Assembly (NCBI GenBank): GCA_001548435.1
Contig: AP017308.1
Location: forward strand, 3,419,030 to 3,483,029
Source of the DNA: Leptolyngbya sp. NIES-3755
GTDB taxonomy: Bacteria; Cyanobacteriota; Cyanobacteriia; Leptolyngbyales; Leptolyngbyaceae
Direction of reading: 5' to 3'
DNA length: 64,000 bases
The first letter of the stretch is position 1; each line of letters opens with the position of its first letter. A program made the translations under genes and the position numbers. Below are positions 51,963 to 60,668 of the stretch, one piece after another. Below the pieces are notes generated by a model that saw only the letters and a list, made by a program, of their open reading frames with translations, had not been told where the DNA came from and did no database searches.

Positions 51963-54900
51963 TGATTTTGATTGGTTAGACAATGATTTGGATTTAGACA
52001 GCGATCGCTCAAATCGCACGATCGAACTCAATCAACAAGAACTTCTCACGCTCAAATTACTGAGAGAAGCAATTCAAGCCCAAAACCCAGACGATCGAGT
52101 GATGCAAGATTTTGCTGAGTATGTGTTGCCGAATCTGCTCAAAATGGCGATCGGGGTTACAGCAAAAGGCGGACGCTTCTTTGAGCAGCTTGATCAACAA
52201 CGAGAAGCAGAGGGAAAAGCAAAAGTTCGACGGGACAATGCAGCAGATCAATCTCTCAATACACATTTGCTGAATGGCTTGTTTCCAGCGAATCTAATTG
52301 AGCAACGATTGGAGAAGCTGGATACGACCATTCAGAGAGTAGTTCGGGAAAAAGAGCGGCGACTTGCGATCGCAGGTTTCATTCTCCACGATTTTGAGAA
52401 ATTCCCGGATGTTCCTGATGACTGTCGCAAACTTGCCTTAGAAGAACATCGGCAAATTATTGATCAAAAAGTTCAACAGCTAGGACTTCATCTATTCATT
52501 GATTCGAGCAATCCTGAGTCTTATCAAGAATATATTGATGATTTACTCTGCATCGCTTACAACGCACAGCGAAGATGGGATACGAACTGGAACTTTTCTG
52601 AATATGGACTCAATCCAACGCTGCATGGTCGAGTGCTTTCAAGTCTTGCGAATTTAGCCTGTCTAGCTGATTCACTTGCCTCGATCGTTAAGCATCCGCA
52701 TGATGCCGAACATTCTAGATTCAGAGAACTGTTGCACACTTTAAGCAATGGAAAATTAAAGCTAACCTATCACCGCATCTCAGAGAATCGAGGAGTTCTT
52801 ACCAATGTCGTGAACAATGCACTAATTGAGGCACATACCAGCCTCAATACGAATGAGTGCATCTATGAACCCTTGCTCTACTTACCAACGGGTGTGATAT
52901 ATCTAGCCGTCAAAGATGCACCTGCGATCGATCCAAGTGATCTTCCACAACGAATCGTAGATAAAATCAAATCCCTTTGCGCTGAACAGTTGAGACTCAG
53001 ACAAACCGGGTTTGGGCGCGATGGCAAAGGAATGAAATATGCTGATTTCTATGGACTATTTTGCAGCGATCGTACTTTGATGCAAATTGCGCTAGATGCA
53101 ACATTACGCATTCTTTCGCCAAATAAGAGTTCAGTTGCAAAGAGCCGCAATGATAAGCTGCTAGAGTTTCAGCAAAAAGGTGCATTGTCAGCCGACTATG
53201 ATTTTAGCTTTGGTGATGATATTCGTATTGATCAAATTGCTGAATTCGGAGATGTTGTTGCTCGTAAAATTTGGGGCGATCGCGTTGAGAAGATTACTAC
53301 TGCTCGTAAACAAAATAAGCAACTTCCTGAGCTACCTGAACTGAATTTGACACAAAAAGTTGCTGCATCATTGGGACTTGCAGAATACTTGCCGCAAATT
53401 CGCGAAATTCAAAAAATCAATGAGACACTCAAGGAAAAGAAAATCAAAGGCAGCACAGGCGGAATCCCCTACGAATGGTACTACTTAGCAGCGAAGTATC
53501 TGAAACACCATCCAGGCATTGAGAGTGTTCGTGAAGTGTGTGAAAAGATGATTGCTTGCATAGCAGATCAGATCGAACCAATCGTCGATCGATATCAATT
53601 ACCAGACGGATGGGAAGATCTGCGATCGTGGGTGAAATCTGTGGTCATGCTTCCTCATTCCGTTCCCCCTGCTCAGCAAGTCGATCAATTTCTCAAAGAG
53701 CTAACGAACTATAGCGCTGCAAAGAAATCTGGACGAGGAAAGCAACTCATTTGCTCTATCTCTCATTCTGCCTACACTGTGACAGAACAAATGGAGTCAT
53801 CCGTTCTGTTTACACCACAGGTCTACACGAACAAACAAATGCTGGGAGGTGGAAATGCAAAACGGAATATTTCGAGTATTGCCAGCTTGGAAATTATGCT
53901 TCGACAAATTCTGATGAATCAGACGCAAGCAGTTGGAAAGCGATTTGAAGATGGAAAATACCGCTATCTCTACTTCTATCCAACGTATTACTTCACGCCA
54001 GAGACAAATCGTTTCTTGCAAAAAGCTTATACCAGCATTGCTCAGACCCGATTTGATACGACAATCCGAAACCATTTCATTTCCAAATCGCTGGATGCAA
54101 ATTTTGAGCGATCGCGCTATCAAACCGTCGATGCTTTCTTGATGGACGAAGACTACGATCGCAGAAAAGCGCTCCCCGAAGATGACCCGGATTACAGAAA
54201 AGACCGCACTTTCAAGCTGTCTTATCCCGATGATCAGCCGCTTACGTTCTACTTCATGGCACTTCCTCCCGGAAAAGATCCAACAGATACAGAGTCTTGG
54301 GTGATGCCTGCCTGGTTAGGATTTGCATTTCCCATGATTCTAGATGTTAAAACGGTTGTCTCTGAATCACCGATCCCTCCATTTACTGATGGTGCAGAGT
54401 TTGAAGAAAGTGTTTTCTTAGACAGTGCGCCGCAAGCCATTCGAGTGTTAGTGAAACGCGATCGCTTCCGATTAGATTCAATTCTGGAAGGTTGGACTGA
54501 TCCCGATCGAACTCAATATCCAGCCCCGTTAAATGTTCTGACTGCTGCTTATGCAATTCACTTAGAAGTCAACGCCAAGCAAGGAAAAGGCGGCTATGAT
54601 GCGAACTGGGGAAAATTGACGGAACTAGCAAAAGACTTTGAAACCAGTCCACTTTACGTTTTTAACTATCTCAACCGATGGATACGGACTCAGAAGAGCG
54701 AAACTGCCCGCATCGAGAAGATTCGTCTCTATGCCTATCATTTTTACCCCTGCTTCGATCCCTATGTTGAATTTGATGCAACGCTCGATCGACTGCTACT
54801 AAAATCCCCAGAGAAATCGCCCATGAATCATCCTCAAAAACTGACTGATTTGTACCGTAGATTCTATCGAGCCAACAAACGATACAATCCCAAAGCAAAT

Positions 54901-55290
54901 GCTGTCCTAAAACCGATTGATGTTGCCGCTGAAGTGATTCTCAAAGCAGATTCTGTTGTATTTGCAGGTGAAACGCTTGTTGCTGCTGTTGCATCCGAAG
55001 TGTTCAAACTGATGGATCGAGTTCGAGCTTCAAGAGCGGAAGGTTTTAATCAAATCCTCGATCGTGAAGAAGAACGACAAGCAATCCTGGATTTTGCCCG
55101 TTACTTCGTTGTGGAAGTGTTTGAGAACGCTTTTGCTCACGATCGCGCTCGACTCGCTGGACGGCAACTTAATCTGTTACGAGATACTTGCGAATTTCTC
55201 TACCGTTTGGAGCAAGACAAAGAAAATCGCGAACTCAAAGCTAAAGGCGCAACGGTAGACGAAGAAGATACAACTCTGGAAAACGAATAG
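51946..55290 (+). CDS. cas10d: Type I-D effector large subunit Cas10d (Csc3) with HD nuclease
   Basis: A 1114-aa hallmark protein of type I-D. It carries an N-terminal HD nuclease (H107; LHDFEKF with H148-D149) that replaces the HD domain missing from Cas3', followed by a large Cas10-like body and a helical C-terminal domain. It participates in PAM recognition and target cleavage. The start overlaps the HEPN gene by 17 bp. csc2 follows 10 bp downstream, so this is the first interference gene of a long operon shared with the toxin-antitoxin-like genes. Confidence 0.93.
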   Translation: MNPLNDDFDWLDNDLDLDSDRSNRTIELNQQELLTLKLLREAIQAQNPDDRVMQDFAEYVLPNLLKMAIGVTAKGGRFFEQLDQQREAEGKAKVRRDNAADQSLNTHLLNGLFPANLIEQRLEKLDTTIQRVVREKERRLAIAGFILHDFEKFPDVPDDCRKLALEEHRQIIDQKVQQLGLHLFIDSSNPESYQEYIDDLLCIAYNAQRRWDTNWNFSEYGLNPTLHGRVLSSLANLACLADSLASIVKHPHDAEHSRFRELLHTLSNGKLKLTYHRISENRGVLTNVVNNALIEAHTSLNTNECIYEPLLYLPTGVIYLAVKDAPAIDPSDLPQRIVDKIKSLCAEQLRLRQTGFGRDGKGMKYADFYGLFCSDRTLMQIALDATLRILSPNKSSVAKSRNDKLLEFQQKGALSADYDFSFGDDIRIDQIAEFGDVVARKIWGDRVEKITTARKQNKQLPELPELNLTQKVAASLGLAEYLPQIREIQKINETLKEKKIKGSTGGIPYEWYYLAAKYLKHHPGIESVREVCEKMIACIADQIEPIVDRYQLPDGWEDLRSWVKSVVMLPHSVPPAQQVDQFLKELTNYSAAKKSGRGKQLICSISHSAYTVTEQMESSVLFTPQVYTNKQMLGGGNAKRNISSIASLEIMLRQILMNQTQAVGKRFEDGKYRYLYFYPTYYFTPETNRFLQKAYTSIAQTRFDTTIRNHFISKSLDANFERSRYQTVDAFLMDEDYDRRKALPEDDPDYRKDRTFKLSYPDDQPLTFYFMALPPGKDPTDTESWVMPAWLGFAFPMILDVKTVVSESPIPPFTDGAEFEESVFLDSAPQAIRVLVKRDRFRLDSILEGWTDPDRTQYPAPLNVLTAAYAIHLEVNAKQGKGGYDANWGKLTELAKDFETSPLYVFNYLNRWIRTQKSETARIEKIRLYAYHFYPCFDPYVEFDATLDRLLLKSPEKSPMNHPQKLTDLYRRFYRANKRYNPKANAVLKPIDVAAEVILKADSVVFAGETLVAAVASEVFKLMDRVRASRAEGFNQILDREEERQAILDFARYFVVEVFENAFAHDRARLAGRQLNLLRDTCEFLYRLEQDKENRELKAKGATVDEEDTTLENE

Positions 55291-55300
55291 GAGAACAATC

Positions 55301-56308
55301 ATGTCATTGCTACAATCCATTGATTCGACGTTTTTTCATGCAGATATTCCCTACAAGCCAATGGGAAAGTATGCTCATTTTCTAACGATTCGTGTGACTG
55401 AATCTTATCCACTGTTTCAGACCGATGGAGAACTGAACAAAGCACGAGTTCGAGCAGGCATTAATGATGCAACTCCGATCAGCCGATTGACCATGTTTAA
55501 GCGCAAGCAATCAACTCCAGAAAGACTGGTCGGACGCGAACTGTTACGCAACTATGGATTGATGACCGCAGAAGATTGCGAGTACAACGTCAAATTCGCA
55601 ATGGACAATCCGGATTGCATTATCTATGGATTCGCGATCGGAGATTCTGGTTCTGAAAAATCGAAAGTCGTGGTCGATACTGCTTTCTCAATCACTGCAT
55701 TCGATGGTTCACACGAAACCTTTACCCTAAATGCACCGTTTGAGAATGGCACAATGGCATCCAAGGGCGAAGCAGGCTCTAAACCTGGAGAAGTTACCAG
55801 TCGAATCAATCAACAGGATCACATTCGTCCCCAAGTGTTCTTTCCCAGCATTGTGACTTTGAAAGATCCAACTGAGGCAAGCTTTCTTTATGTGTTCAAC
55901 AACATTCTCAGAACTCGGCACTATGGTGCACAAACTACTCGAACTGGACGATTGAGAAATGAACTAATCGGCGTTGTGTTTGCTGATGGAGAAATTACCA
56001 GTAATTTGCGTTGGACTCAGGCAATTTATGATCAAATGCAAGTACAGAAGACTCTGAATTCTACCGATCCCTTGAATGAAGACGAAGTGATTTCGGCTGC
56101 GATCGCAACAATCCAAACTCTAATGGCGGAGGAATTTATCGTGCATACGGATTTCATCGGTTCAGAGTTTCAAGCTGTGCTGGCTGAGGTGAAACAGCTT
56201 ACCGGACAAGAGACAGGAATGCGATCGCTCCTTCAACAAGCAGATATCGAAGCGAAAACTTATGCTCAGAAACACATCAGCAAGAAATCCCCTGCAAAAG
56301 CGAAGTAA
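55301..56308 (+). CDS. csc2: Type I-D backbone subunit Csc2 (Cas7d)
   Basis: A 335-aa Cas7-family RAMP protein that polymerises along the crRNA and imposes the every-sixth-base kink. The family segments YAHFLTIRVTESYPLFQTDGE and RTRHYGAQTTRTGRLRNELIGVVFADGE are clear. It is preceded by AGGAG. It lies between cas10d and csc1 with short gaps. The C-terminus is basic (AQKHISKKSPAKAK). Confidence 0.93.
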   Translation: MSLLQSIDSTFFHADIPYKPMGKYAHFLTIRVTESYPLFQTDGELNKARVRAGINDATPISRLTMFKRKQSTPERLVGRELLRNYGLMTAEDCEYNVKFAMDNPDCIIYGFAIGDSGSEKSKVVVDTAFSITAFDGSHETFTLNAPFENGTMASKGEAGSKPGEVTSRINQQDHIRPQVFFPSIVTLKDPTEASFLYVFNNILRTRHYGAQTTRTGRLRNELIGVVFADGEITSNLRWTQAIYDQMQVQKTLNSTDPLNEDEVISAAIATIQTLMAEEFIVHTDFIGSEFQAVLAEVKQLTGQETGMRSLLQQADIEAKTYAQKHISKKSPAKAK

Positions 56309-56314
56309 CTGATC

Positions 56315-57022
56315 ATGCCTAAGTTTTACCGATGTACACTTGAGCTTCATGACAGTCTGTATTTTGCAACTCGCGAGATCGGGCGACTGTATGAGACAGA
56401 GCCAGTATTGCACAACTATGCCCTTTCTTACGCTCTCGGCTTCGTAGATAGTTTGCAGTACAACACTGTTGTTGCAGAAGAAGATAGTTACTGCTACTTC
56501 TGTGCTGAGCAAGTCCCGAAATACAAAGCCCAGCTCTCGCCTCTCAATGCTCAGGGCATTTATGTCACTCCTGCTAGAACGATCGTTCATGCGACCACAT
56601 TAAGTACCTGGAAGTATGCTGACAATCGCTATCACGTCGAGATGCAGCCTACAGAGCGAAATATTCCCAGTTTTGGCAGAACCAAGGAAATTTCGCCAGA
56701 AAGCCGATTTGAATTCTTTGTCATCTCTGAGCGATCGCTAAAGTTCCCCAGATGGATTCGGTTAGGGAAGTGGGCAAGCAAAGCAGAGGTGTCGATTGAA
56801 CCGTTACCAAATGCTAAACATCATCAGACCGCAGAGTTTACGATTCCCTATTTGCTCAATCCATTAGATGTGATGTTTACCAATCAGATTTTGAGCTATG
56901 ACACCGTGAATATGCCGCCTGTCAGCTTAATTCGCAATGTCCGAATGCGAGGGGAGTTCTATACGTTTGATGGGCTAGATCTCAAGATTCCAGCACAAAT
57001 ACAGTATTGTTTCGGAGATTGA
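56315..57022 (+). CDS. csc1: Type I-D effector subunit Csc1 (Cas5d)
   Basis: A 235-aa Cas5-type RAMP protein that caps the 5' end of the crRNA in the I-D complex. The start MPKFYRCTLELHDSLYFATREIG and the end MRGEFYTFDGLDLKIPAQI are typical. It starts 6 bp after csc2 and is followed 3 bp later by cas6, consistent with one operon. Confidence 0.92.
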   Translation: MPKFYRCTLELHDSLYFATREIGRLYETEPVLHNYALSYALGFVDSLQYNTVVAEEDSYCYFCAEQVPKYKAQLSPLNAQGIYVTPARTIVHATTLSTWKYADNRYHVEMQPTERNIPSFGRTKEISPESRFEFFVISERSLKFPRWIRLGKWASKAEVSIEPLPNAKHHQTAEFTIPYLLNPLDVMFTNQILSYDTVNMPPVSLIRNVRMRGEFYTFDGLDLKIPAQIQYCFGD

Positions 57023-57025
57023 TCG

Positions 57026-57826
57026 ATGCCTCATAGTTTAGTTCTCAATCTGCTTCCTCGATCGACAATTCCAGCGAGTCATCTCAGCGGGCGACATCTT
57101 CATGCCCTGTTCTTAGATTTAGTCCGATCGCAAAATCCCACGCTCAGCGAACTCCTGCACAAACAGACTACAGAAAAAGCCTTTACGCTCAGTCCCTTAC
57201 AGACTCAAAGCCGTATTTTGCAATATCAGCACCAACATGCGATCGCGACTTCGACTCCGTGCTGGTGGCGGATTTCGCTGCTCGATGATGCTCTATTCGG
57301 GCAGTTAGCGCATCTATGGCTCAATCTCAGTCCTAAACAGCCGTGGCATCTAGGAGCCGCCGATTTGAATGTCACGAGCATTTTGGGAACCGCACAATCG
57401 AACCAGCCTTGGGCGGGGTTTAGTTCGTATCACCAACTTCATGAGCAAGCTTCGGACTACGATCGACAAATCAAGTTCCAGTTTTGCACACCCACTACCT
57501 TTCGGGTGACTCAGTATGATAGTGCACTGCCGACTAAAGAATTAGTGTTTCAGAGTCTACTCCGACGCTGGAATCAATACAGTGGCATTTCATTTTCTGA
57601 GGCGATTTTAGAACCGATCTTTCCGAGCTACTTTGATATTCGGACTGAGATAGCGATCGATAGTCGCAGCAAATTGATTGGATGTGTCGGAGAAGTCACA
57701 TTTGCAATTTTGGGCAGTGTGGAACCGGAAACGATTCGGCAAATCAATGCCTTAGCAAACTTTGCGATGTATGCGGGAGTTGGACGGAAGACCCCAATGG
57801 GAATGGGAATGGTGCGACGAAGATGA
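57026..57826 (+). CDS. cas6: CRISPR repeat endoribonuclease Cas6
   Basis: A 266-aa Cas6 that processes the pre-crRNA at the repeat hairpin. Two RAMP ferredoxin-like folds are expected. The C-terminal glycine-rich loop VGRKTPMGMGMV is diagnostic. An N-terminal His (SHLSGRHLHAL) could be the general base. It overlaps the cas4 start by ATGA. It would be needed to process both the main array and the mini-CRISPR. Confidence 0.9.
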   Translation: MPHSLVLNLLPRSTIPASHLSGRHLHALFLDLVRSQNPTLSELLHKQTTEKAFTLSPLQTQSRILQYQHQHAIATSTPCWWRISLLDDALFGQLAHLWLNLSPKQPWHLGAADLNVTSILGTAQSNQPWAGFSSYHQLHEQASDYDRQIKFQFCTPTTFRVTQYDSALPTKELVFQSLLRRWNQYSGISFSEAILEPIFPSYFDIRTEIAIDSRSKLIGCVGEVTFAILGSVEPETIRQINALANFAMYAGVGRKTPMGMGMVRRR

Positions 57827-58401
57827 AGTCTGAAAACTACTTACCGCTTTCGTATTTGAATGCTTGGGAGTACTGTCCGCGACGATTCTATTTTGAATTT
57901 GTGCTGGGCGAAATGGCAGAGAATGAACATCTGGTTTTAGGCACTCACTTGCATCGGAATATCAATGAAGCTGGCGTGATGCAAGAAGGCGATACGGTGA
58001 TTCATCAGCAGCAGTGGGTTTGGTCGGAGCGATTACAGGTTTCAGGGGTGATCGATGCCGTCGAAGTCCGATCGGGACAACTGATTCCACTGGAGTACAA
58101 AAAGGGAAAAATGGGACGGCATTTGAGCGACCATTTTCAGCTTTGTGCAGCGGCATTATGTCTGGAAGAAAGAACGGGAACCGCGATCGCTTACGGTGAG
58201 ATTTTCTACCATGCGAATCGACGACGGCAGCGGGTGGAATTTTCACCCCAATTGCGACAGATGACTGAGGAGGCGATTCGGGCGGCGCATGTCGCAGAAA
58301 GTCGTCCGATGCCTGCCCCGATCGAGCATAAAACGAAGTGTCAGGCGTGTAGTTTGCAGCGGATGTGTTTACCGATCGAGATGAAACAGTTAAGGAGCTA
58401 A
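57823..58401 (+). CDS. cas4: Cas4 RecB-family exonuclease
   Basis: 192 aa. Cas4 trims prespacers and helps select the PAM during adaptation. The iron-sulfur cysteines are visible: one near the N-terminus (YCPRRFYF) and three near the C-terminus (CQACSLQRMC). The RecB nuclease motif is GVIDAVEV...PLEYKKGK. The start is the ATG at 57823 overlapping the cas6 stop. A frame extending 47 codons upstream into cas6 is a shadow. Confidence 0.93.
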   Translation: MKSENYLPLSYLNAWEYCPRRFYFEFVLGEMAENEHLVLGTHLHRNINEAGVMQEGDTVIHQQQWVWSERLQVSGVIDAVEVRSGQLIPLEYKKGKMGRHLSDHFQLCAAALCLEERTGTAIAYGEIFYHANRRRQRVEFSPQLRQMTEEAIRAAHVAESRPMPAPIEHKTKCQACSLQRMCLPIEMKQLRS

Positions 58402-58402
58402 G

Positions 58403-59380
58403 ATGTCTGTTTTGTATGTGACGCAGCCCGACGCGATTTTGAATAAGTCGTATGAGGCGTTTACCGTGAAGCTGAAACAAGCGGATGGGACTTGGAAGAA
58501 GCAAACAATTCCCCCGCAGACCGTGGATCAAGTGGTATTGATGGGTAATCCGCAAGTGACCGGAGATGCGTTGATGTATGCTTTGGAACTCGGCATGTCT
58601 GTGCACTATTTGTCGAGTTTTGGCAAACATTTGGGGTCGGCACTTCCAGTTGAATCGCGAAACGGTCAGTTGCGGTTAGCGCAGTATCGACGGTATGAGG
58701 ATCAAGCGCGGAAGTTGGAACTGGTGAAAGCGATCGTCATTGCCAAAATTCAAAATCAAGCCGCAGTTCTGTATCGGCACAATGTCAAAGAAGAAAAACT
58801 GAAGCAGCGTAAAGCAAGTGTGACTTCGCAAAAGACGATCGATCAAGTGCGCGGTGTTGAAGGATTAGCGGCACGAGAGTATTTTGCCTGTTGGTCACAG
58901 ATGTTGAAAGAACCGTGGACGTTTGCGGGGCGAAATCGTCGTCCACCGACTGATCCGGTGAATGCGTTGCTGAGTTTTGCGTATGGATTATTACGATCGC
59001 AAGTGACAGCAGCGATTCATTTGGCGGGGCTTGATCCGTATATTGGCTATTTGCACGAGGTGACACGCGGACAGCCTGCGATGGTGCTGGATTTGATGGA
59101 GGAGTTTCGGGCATTGGTGGCAGATAATGTGGTGCTGTCGGTGCTGAATAATCGGGAGATTCAAACGAAGGATTTTACTGAAAGTTTGGGGGCGTATTTG
59201 CTCTCGGATGCGGGACGGAGAACGTTTTTGCAGGCGTTTGAGCGGAAGTTGAGTGATGAGTTTAAACATCCGGTGTTTGAGTATCGGGTGAGCTACCGAA
59301 GAGCGATCGAGCTTCAGGCGCGATTGTTGGCGCGGCATTTGCAGGAGGGGGTTTCTTATAAGCCGTTGGTTTTGCGGTGA
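58403..59380 (+). CDS. cas1: CRISPR integrase Cas1
   Basis: A 325-aa Cas1 that catalyses spacer integration with Cas2. The metal-binding catalytic residues are recognisable: Glu in AAREYF, His in YLHEVTRGQPA and Glu in LDLMEEFR. It starts 1 bp after cas4. Immediately after its stop, the G-rich heptamer repeats of the inserted cassette begin, which break the normal cas1-cas2 junction. Confidence 0.95.
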   Translation: MSVLYVTQPDAILNKSYEAFTVKLKQADGTWKKQTIPPQTVDQVVLMGNPQVTGDALMYALELGMSVHYLSSFGKHLGSALPVESRNGQLRLAQYRRYEDQARKLELVKAIVIAKIQNQAAVLYRHNVKEEKLKQRKASVTSQKTIDQVRGVEGLAAREYFACWSQMLKEPWTFAGRNRRPPTDPVNALLSFAYGLLRSQVTAAIHLAGLDPYIGYLHEVTRGQPAMVLDLMEEFRALVADNVVLSVLNNREIQTKDFTESLGAYLLSDAGRRTFLQAFERKLSDEFKHPVFEYRVSYRRAIELQARLLARHLQEGVSYKPLVLR

Positions 59381-59435
59381 GGTGTGGGGTGTGGGGTGCG
59401 GGGTGCGAGGGATAGGGGAAGTATGAGGGGGTAGG
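59381..59435. repeat. G-rich heptamer repeat, left flank of inserted cassette
   Basis: Tandem units of GGTGTGG/GGTGCGG type start at the base after the cas1 stop and run to about 59435. They are inverted relative to the C-rich block on the other side of the four-helix-bundle gene, so the pair acts like long imperfect inverted terminal repeats. Confidence 0.75.
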
Positions 59436-59449
59436 CAAAGTTGGAAGCT

Positions 59450-59824
59450 ATGGAAGATAGAGAGATTAGAGGGCATCGGGATCTGAAGGTTTGGAACCGA
59501 GCAATGGATTTGGTTGTGCGATCGTATGAGTTAACGAAGGAGTTCCCGAAAGCTGAACAGTATGGATTAACTAGCCAAATTCAAAGAGCCGCTGTTTCGA
59601 TTCCAGCGAATATTGCTGAGGGCAAGGGGAGAAGGCATTTGGGCGATTACTTGAGACATCTATCCATCGCTAGAGGCTCTCTAATGGAGTTGGAGACTCA
59701 CATTCTAATTGCGGAGCGACTATGCTACCTGACTTCACAAAAGGCAGAGGCTGTTCTATTGCTGATTGAGGAGATCAGCCGAATGTTGAGCAGTCTTCAA
59801 CAAGCCTTAGAAAAAAGAAGATAA
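59450..59824 (+). CDS. Four-helix-bundle protein (S23/TIGR02436 family)
   Basis: About 124 aa, matching the four-helix-bundle proteins first known from 23S rRNA intervening sequences. Family signatures are DLKVWNRAMDLVVRSYELT, RAAVSIPANIAEGKGRR and YLRHLSIARGSLMELETH. The ATG at 59450 (MEDREIRGHRDL) is preferred over a TTG three codons earlier. Homologs include accessory proteins of diversity-generating retroelements (Avd) and stand-alone forms of unknown role. Here it is a passenger between inverted heptamer repeats and splits cas1 from cas2. Confidence 0.87.
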   Translation: MEDREIRGHRDLKVWNRAMDLVVRSYELTKEFPKAEQYGLTSQIQRAAVSIPANIAEGKGRRHLGDYLRHLSIARGSLMELETHILIAERLCYLTSQKAEAVLLLIEEISRMLSSLQQALEKRR

Positions 59825-59900
59825 CACCCCCACACCCCACACCCCATACCCCACACCTCACACCCCACACCCACACCCCACACCCCACACCTCACACCCT
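59825..59900. repeat. C-rich heptamer repeat, right flank of inserted cassette
   Basis: About ten tandem variants of CCCCACA (with CCCCATA and CCTCACA) run from the stop of the four-helix-bundle gene to the ATG at 59901. They are the inverted counterpart of the block at 59381-59435. Such heptamers are known as short tandem repeats in filamentous cyanobacteria. Confidence 0.8.
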
Positions 59901-60193
59901 ATGCCTACCCTGTTTTACTTATTATTTACGATTTACCAGATGATAAAGCGGCGAATAAGCGGCGGACTCGATTGCATAAGCTATTGTCGGGGTATGGGAC
60001 TTGGACGCAGTACAGTGTGTTTGAGTGTTTTTTGAGCGCGGTGCAGTTCGCGAAGCTTCAGGTTCAGATTGAGCGATTGATTCAGCCAGATGTGGATGCG
60101 GTGCGAATTTATCTGCTGGATGCGGGAGCGGTGAAACGGACGATCGCGTATGGTTCGGAAAAGCCGCGTCAGATTTCTGCGATCGTTCTATAA
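59901..60193 (+). pseudogene. cas2: Cas2 with a lost start or frameshift near the 5' end
   Basis: The frame from 59912 encodes a near-complete Cas2: IIYDLPDDKAANKRRTR with the conserved Asp, then YSVFECFLSAVQFAKL and YLLDAGAVKRTIAYG. No ATG, GTG or TTG lies in this frame before 59972, which would remove the Asp. The nearest ATG (59901) is in another frame (MPTLFYL). It would join the Cas2 frame if one base were added near 59921. So either a single-base deletion has occurred or the start codon was lost when the cassette arrived. ATT initiation cannot be excluded. Confidence 0.7.
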
Positions 60194-60395
60194 TGAGTCA
60201 AGTTTTTGGCAAACCGAAGCGGGGGCAAAATCCCTGGGAGGTTCGCCAAATCACTAGAACCAAGACAACTCAATAGGTTTGAGGATCGATGTTATTGAAC
60301 CAACCGTAGAAATAAGGGCTGAAATCAAGGTTTCAGATCACCTTTGCCAAAAACGGTTGTAGAATCCTTGTTCAGTAAGGGTTCTGAGGCGCGGA
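60194..60395 (+). promoter_or_regulatory. CRISPR leader
   Basis: A 202-bp non-coding, A/T-rich stretch directly upstream of the first repeat and downstream of cas2. It includes an imperfect hairpin near 60375-60388 (CCTTGTTCAGTAAGG) close to the array. It should carry the array promoter and integration signals. Position and composition are the only evidence. Confidence 0.65.
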
Positions 60396-60657
60396 CTTTC
60401 GCGACTGCTAATCCCGGCAACGGGACTGAAACGATCCTGAAAAGTTACAGAAACTTTTAACGCTCGAACTTTCGCGACTGCTAATCCCGGCAACGGGACT
60501 GAAACAGTCGAAGCAATTTATATAAGCGGAATCAACGCTCTGCTTTCGCGACTGCTAATCCCGGCAACGGGACTGAAACGATCCGAATTCCTATCAGTTT
60601 CCGCAAGGATTTTATCGAACCGATCGACTAAACAAATCCCATCAACAGGACTAGAAC
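60396..60657 (+). CRISPR. Type I-D CRISPR array, three intact repeats and one degenerate
   Basis: Identical 37-bp repeats lie at 60396-60432, 60469-60505 and 60543-60579. They begin CTTTCGCGACTGC and end ACGGGACTGAAAC, with a TCCCG/CGGGA hairpin. Spacers are 36, 37 and 41 nt (60433-60468, 60506-60542, 60580-60620). The terminal unit 60621-60657 is degenerate, as expected at the trailer end. The last 8 nt of the repeat (ACTGAAAC) would form the crRNA handle. The array is transcribed rightward from the leader. Confidence 0.95.
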
Positions 60658-60668
60658 TTGAGCAAGCC

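Noticed and set aside
57682..57822. An upstream extension of cas4 inside cas6
   Set aside because: It is read out of frame through conserved cas6 sequence; the ATGA overlap at 57823 gives a natural start.
46803..60660. The CRISPR locus as an integrated island at tRNA-Pro
   Set aside because: No repeat of the tRNA 3' end, integrase or composition shift was found; HIP1 density inside the locus is similar to outside.
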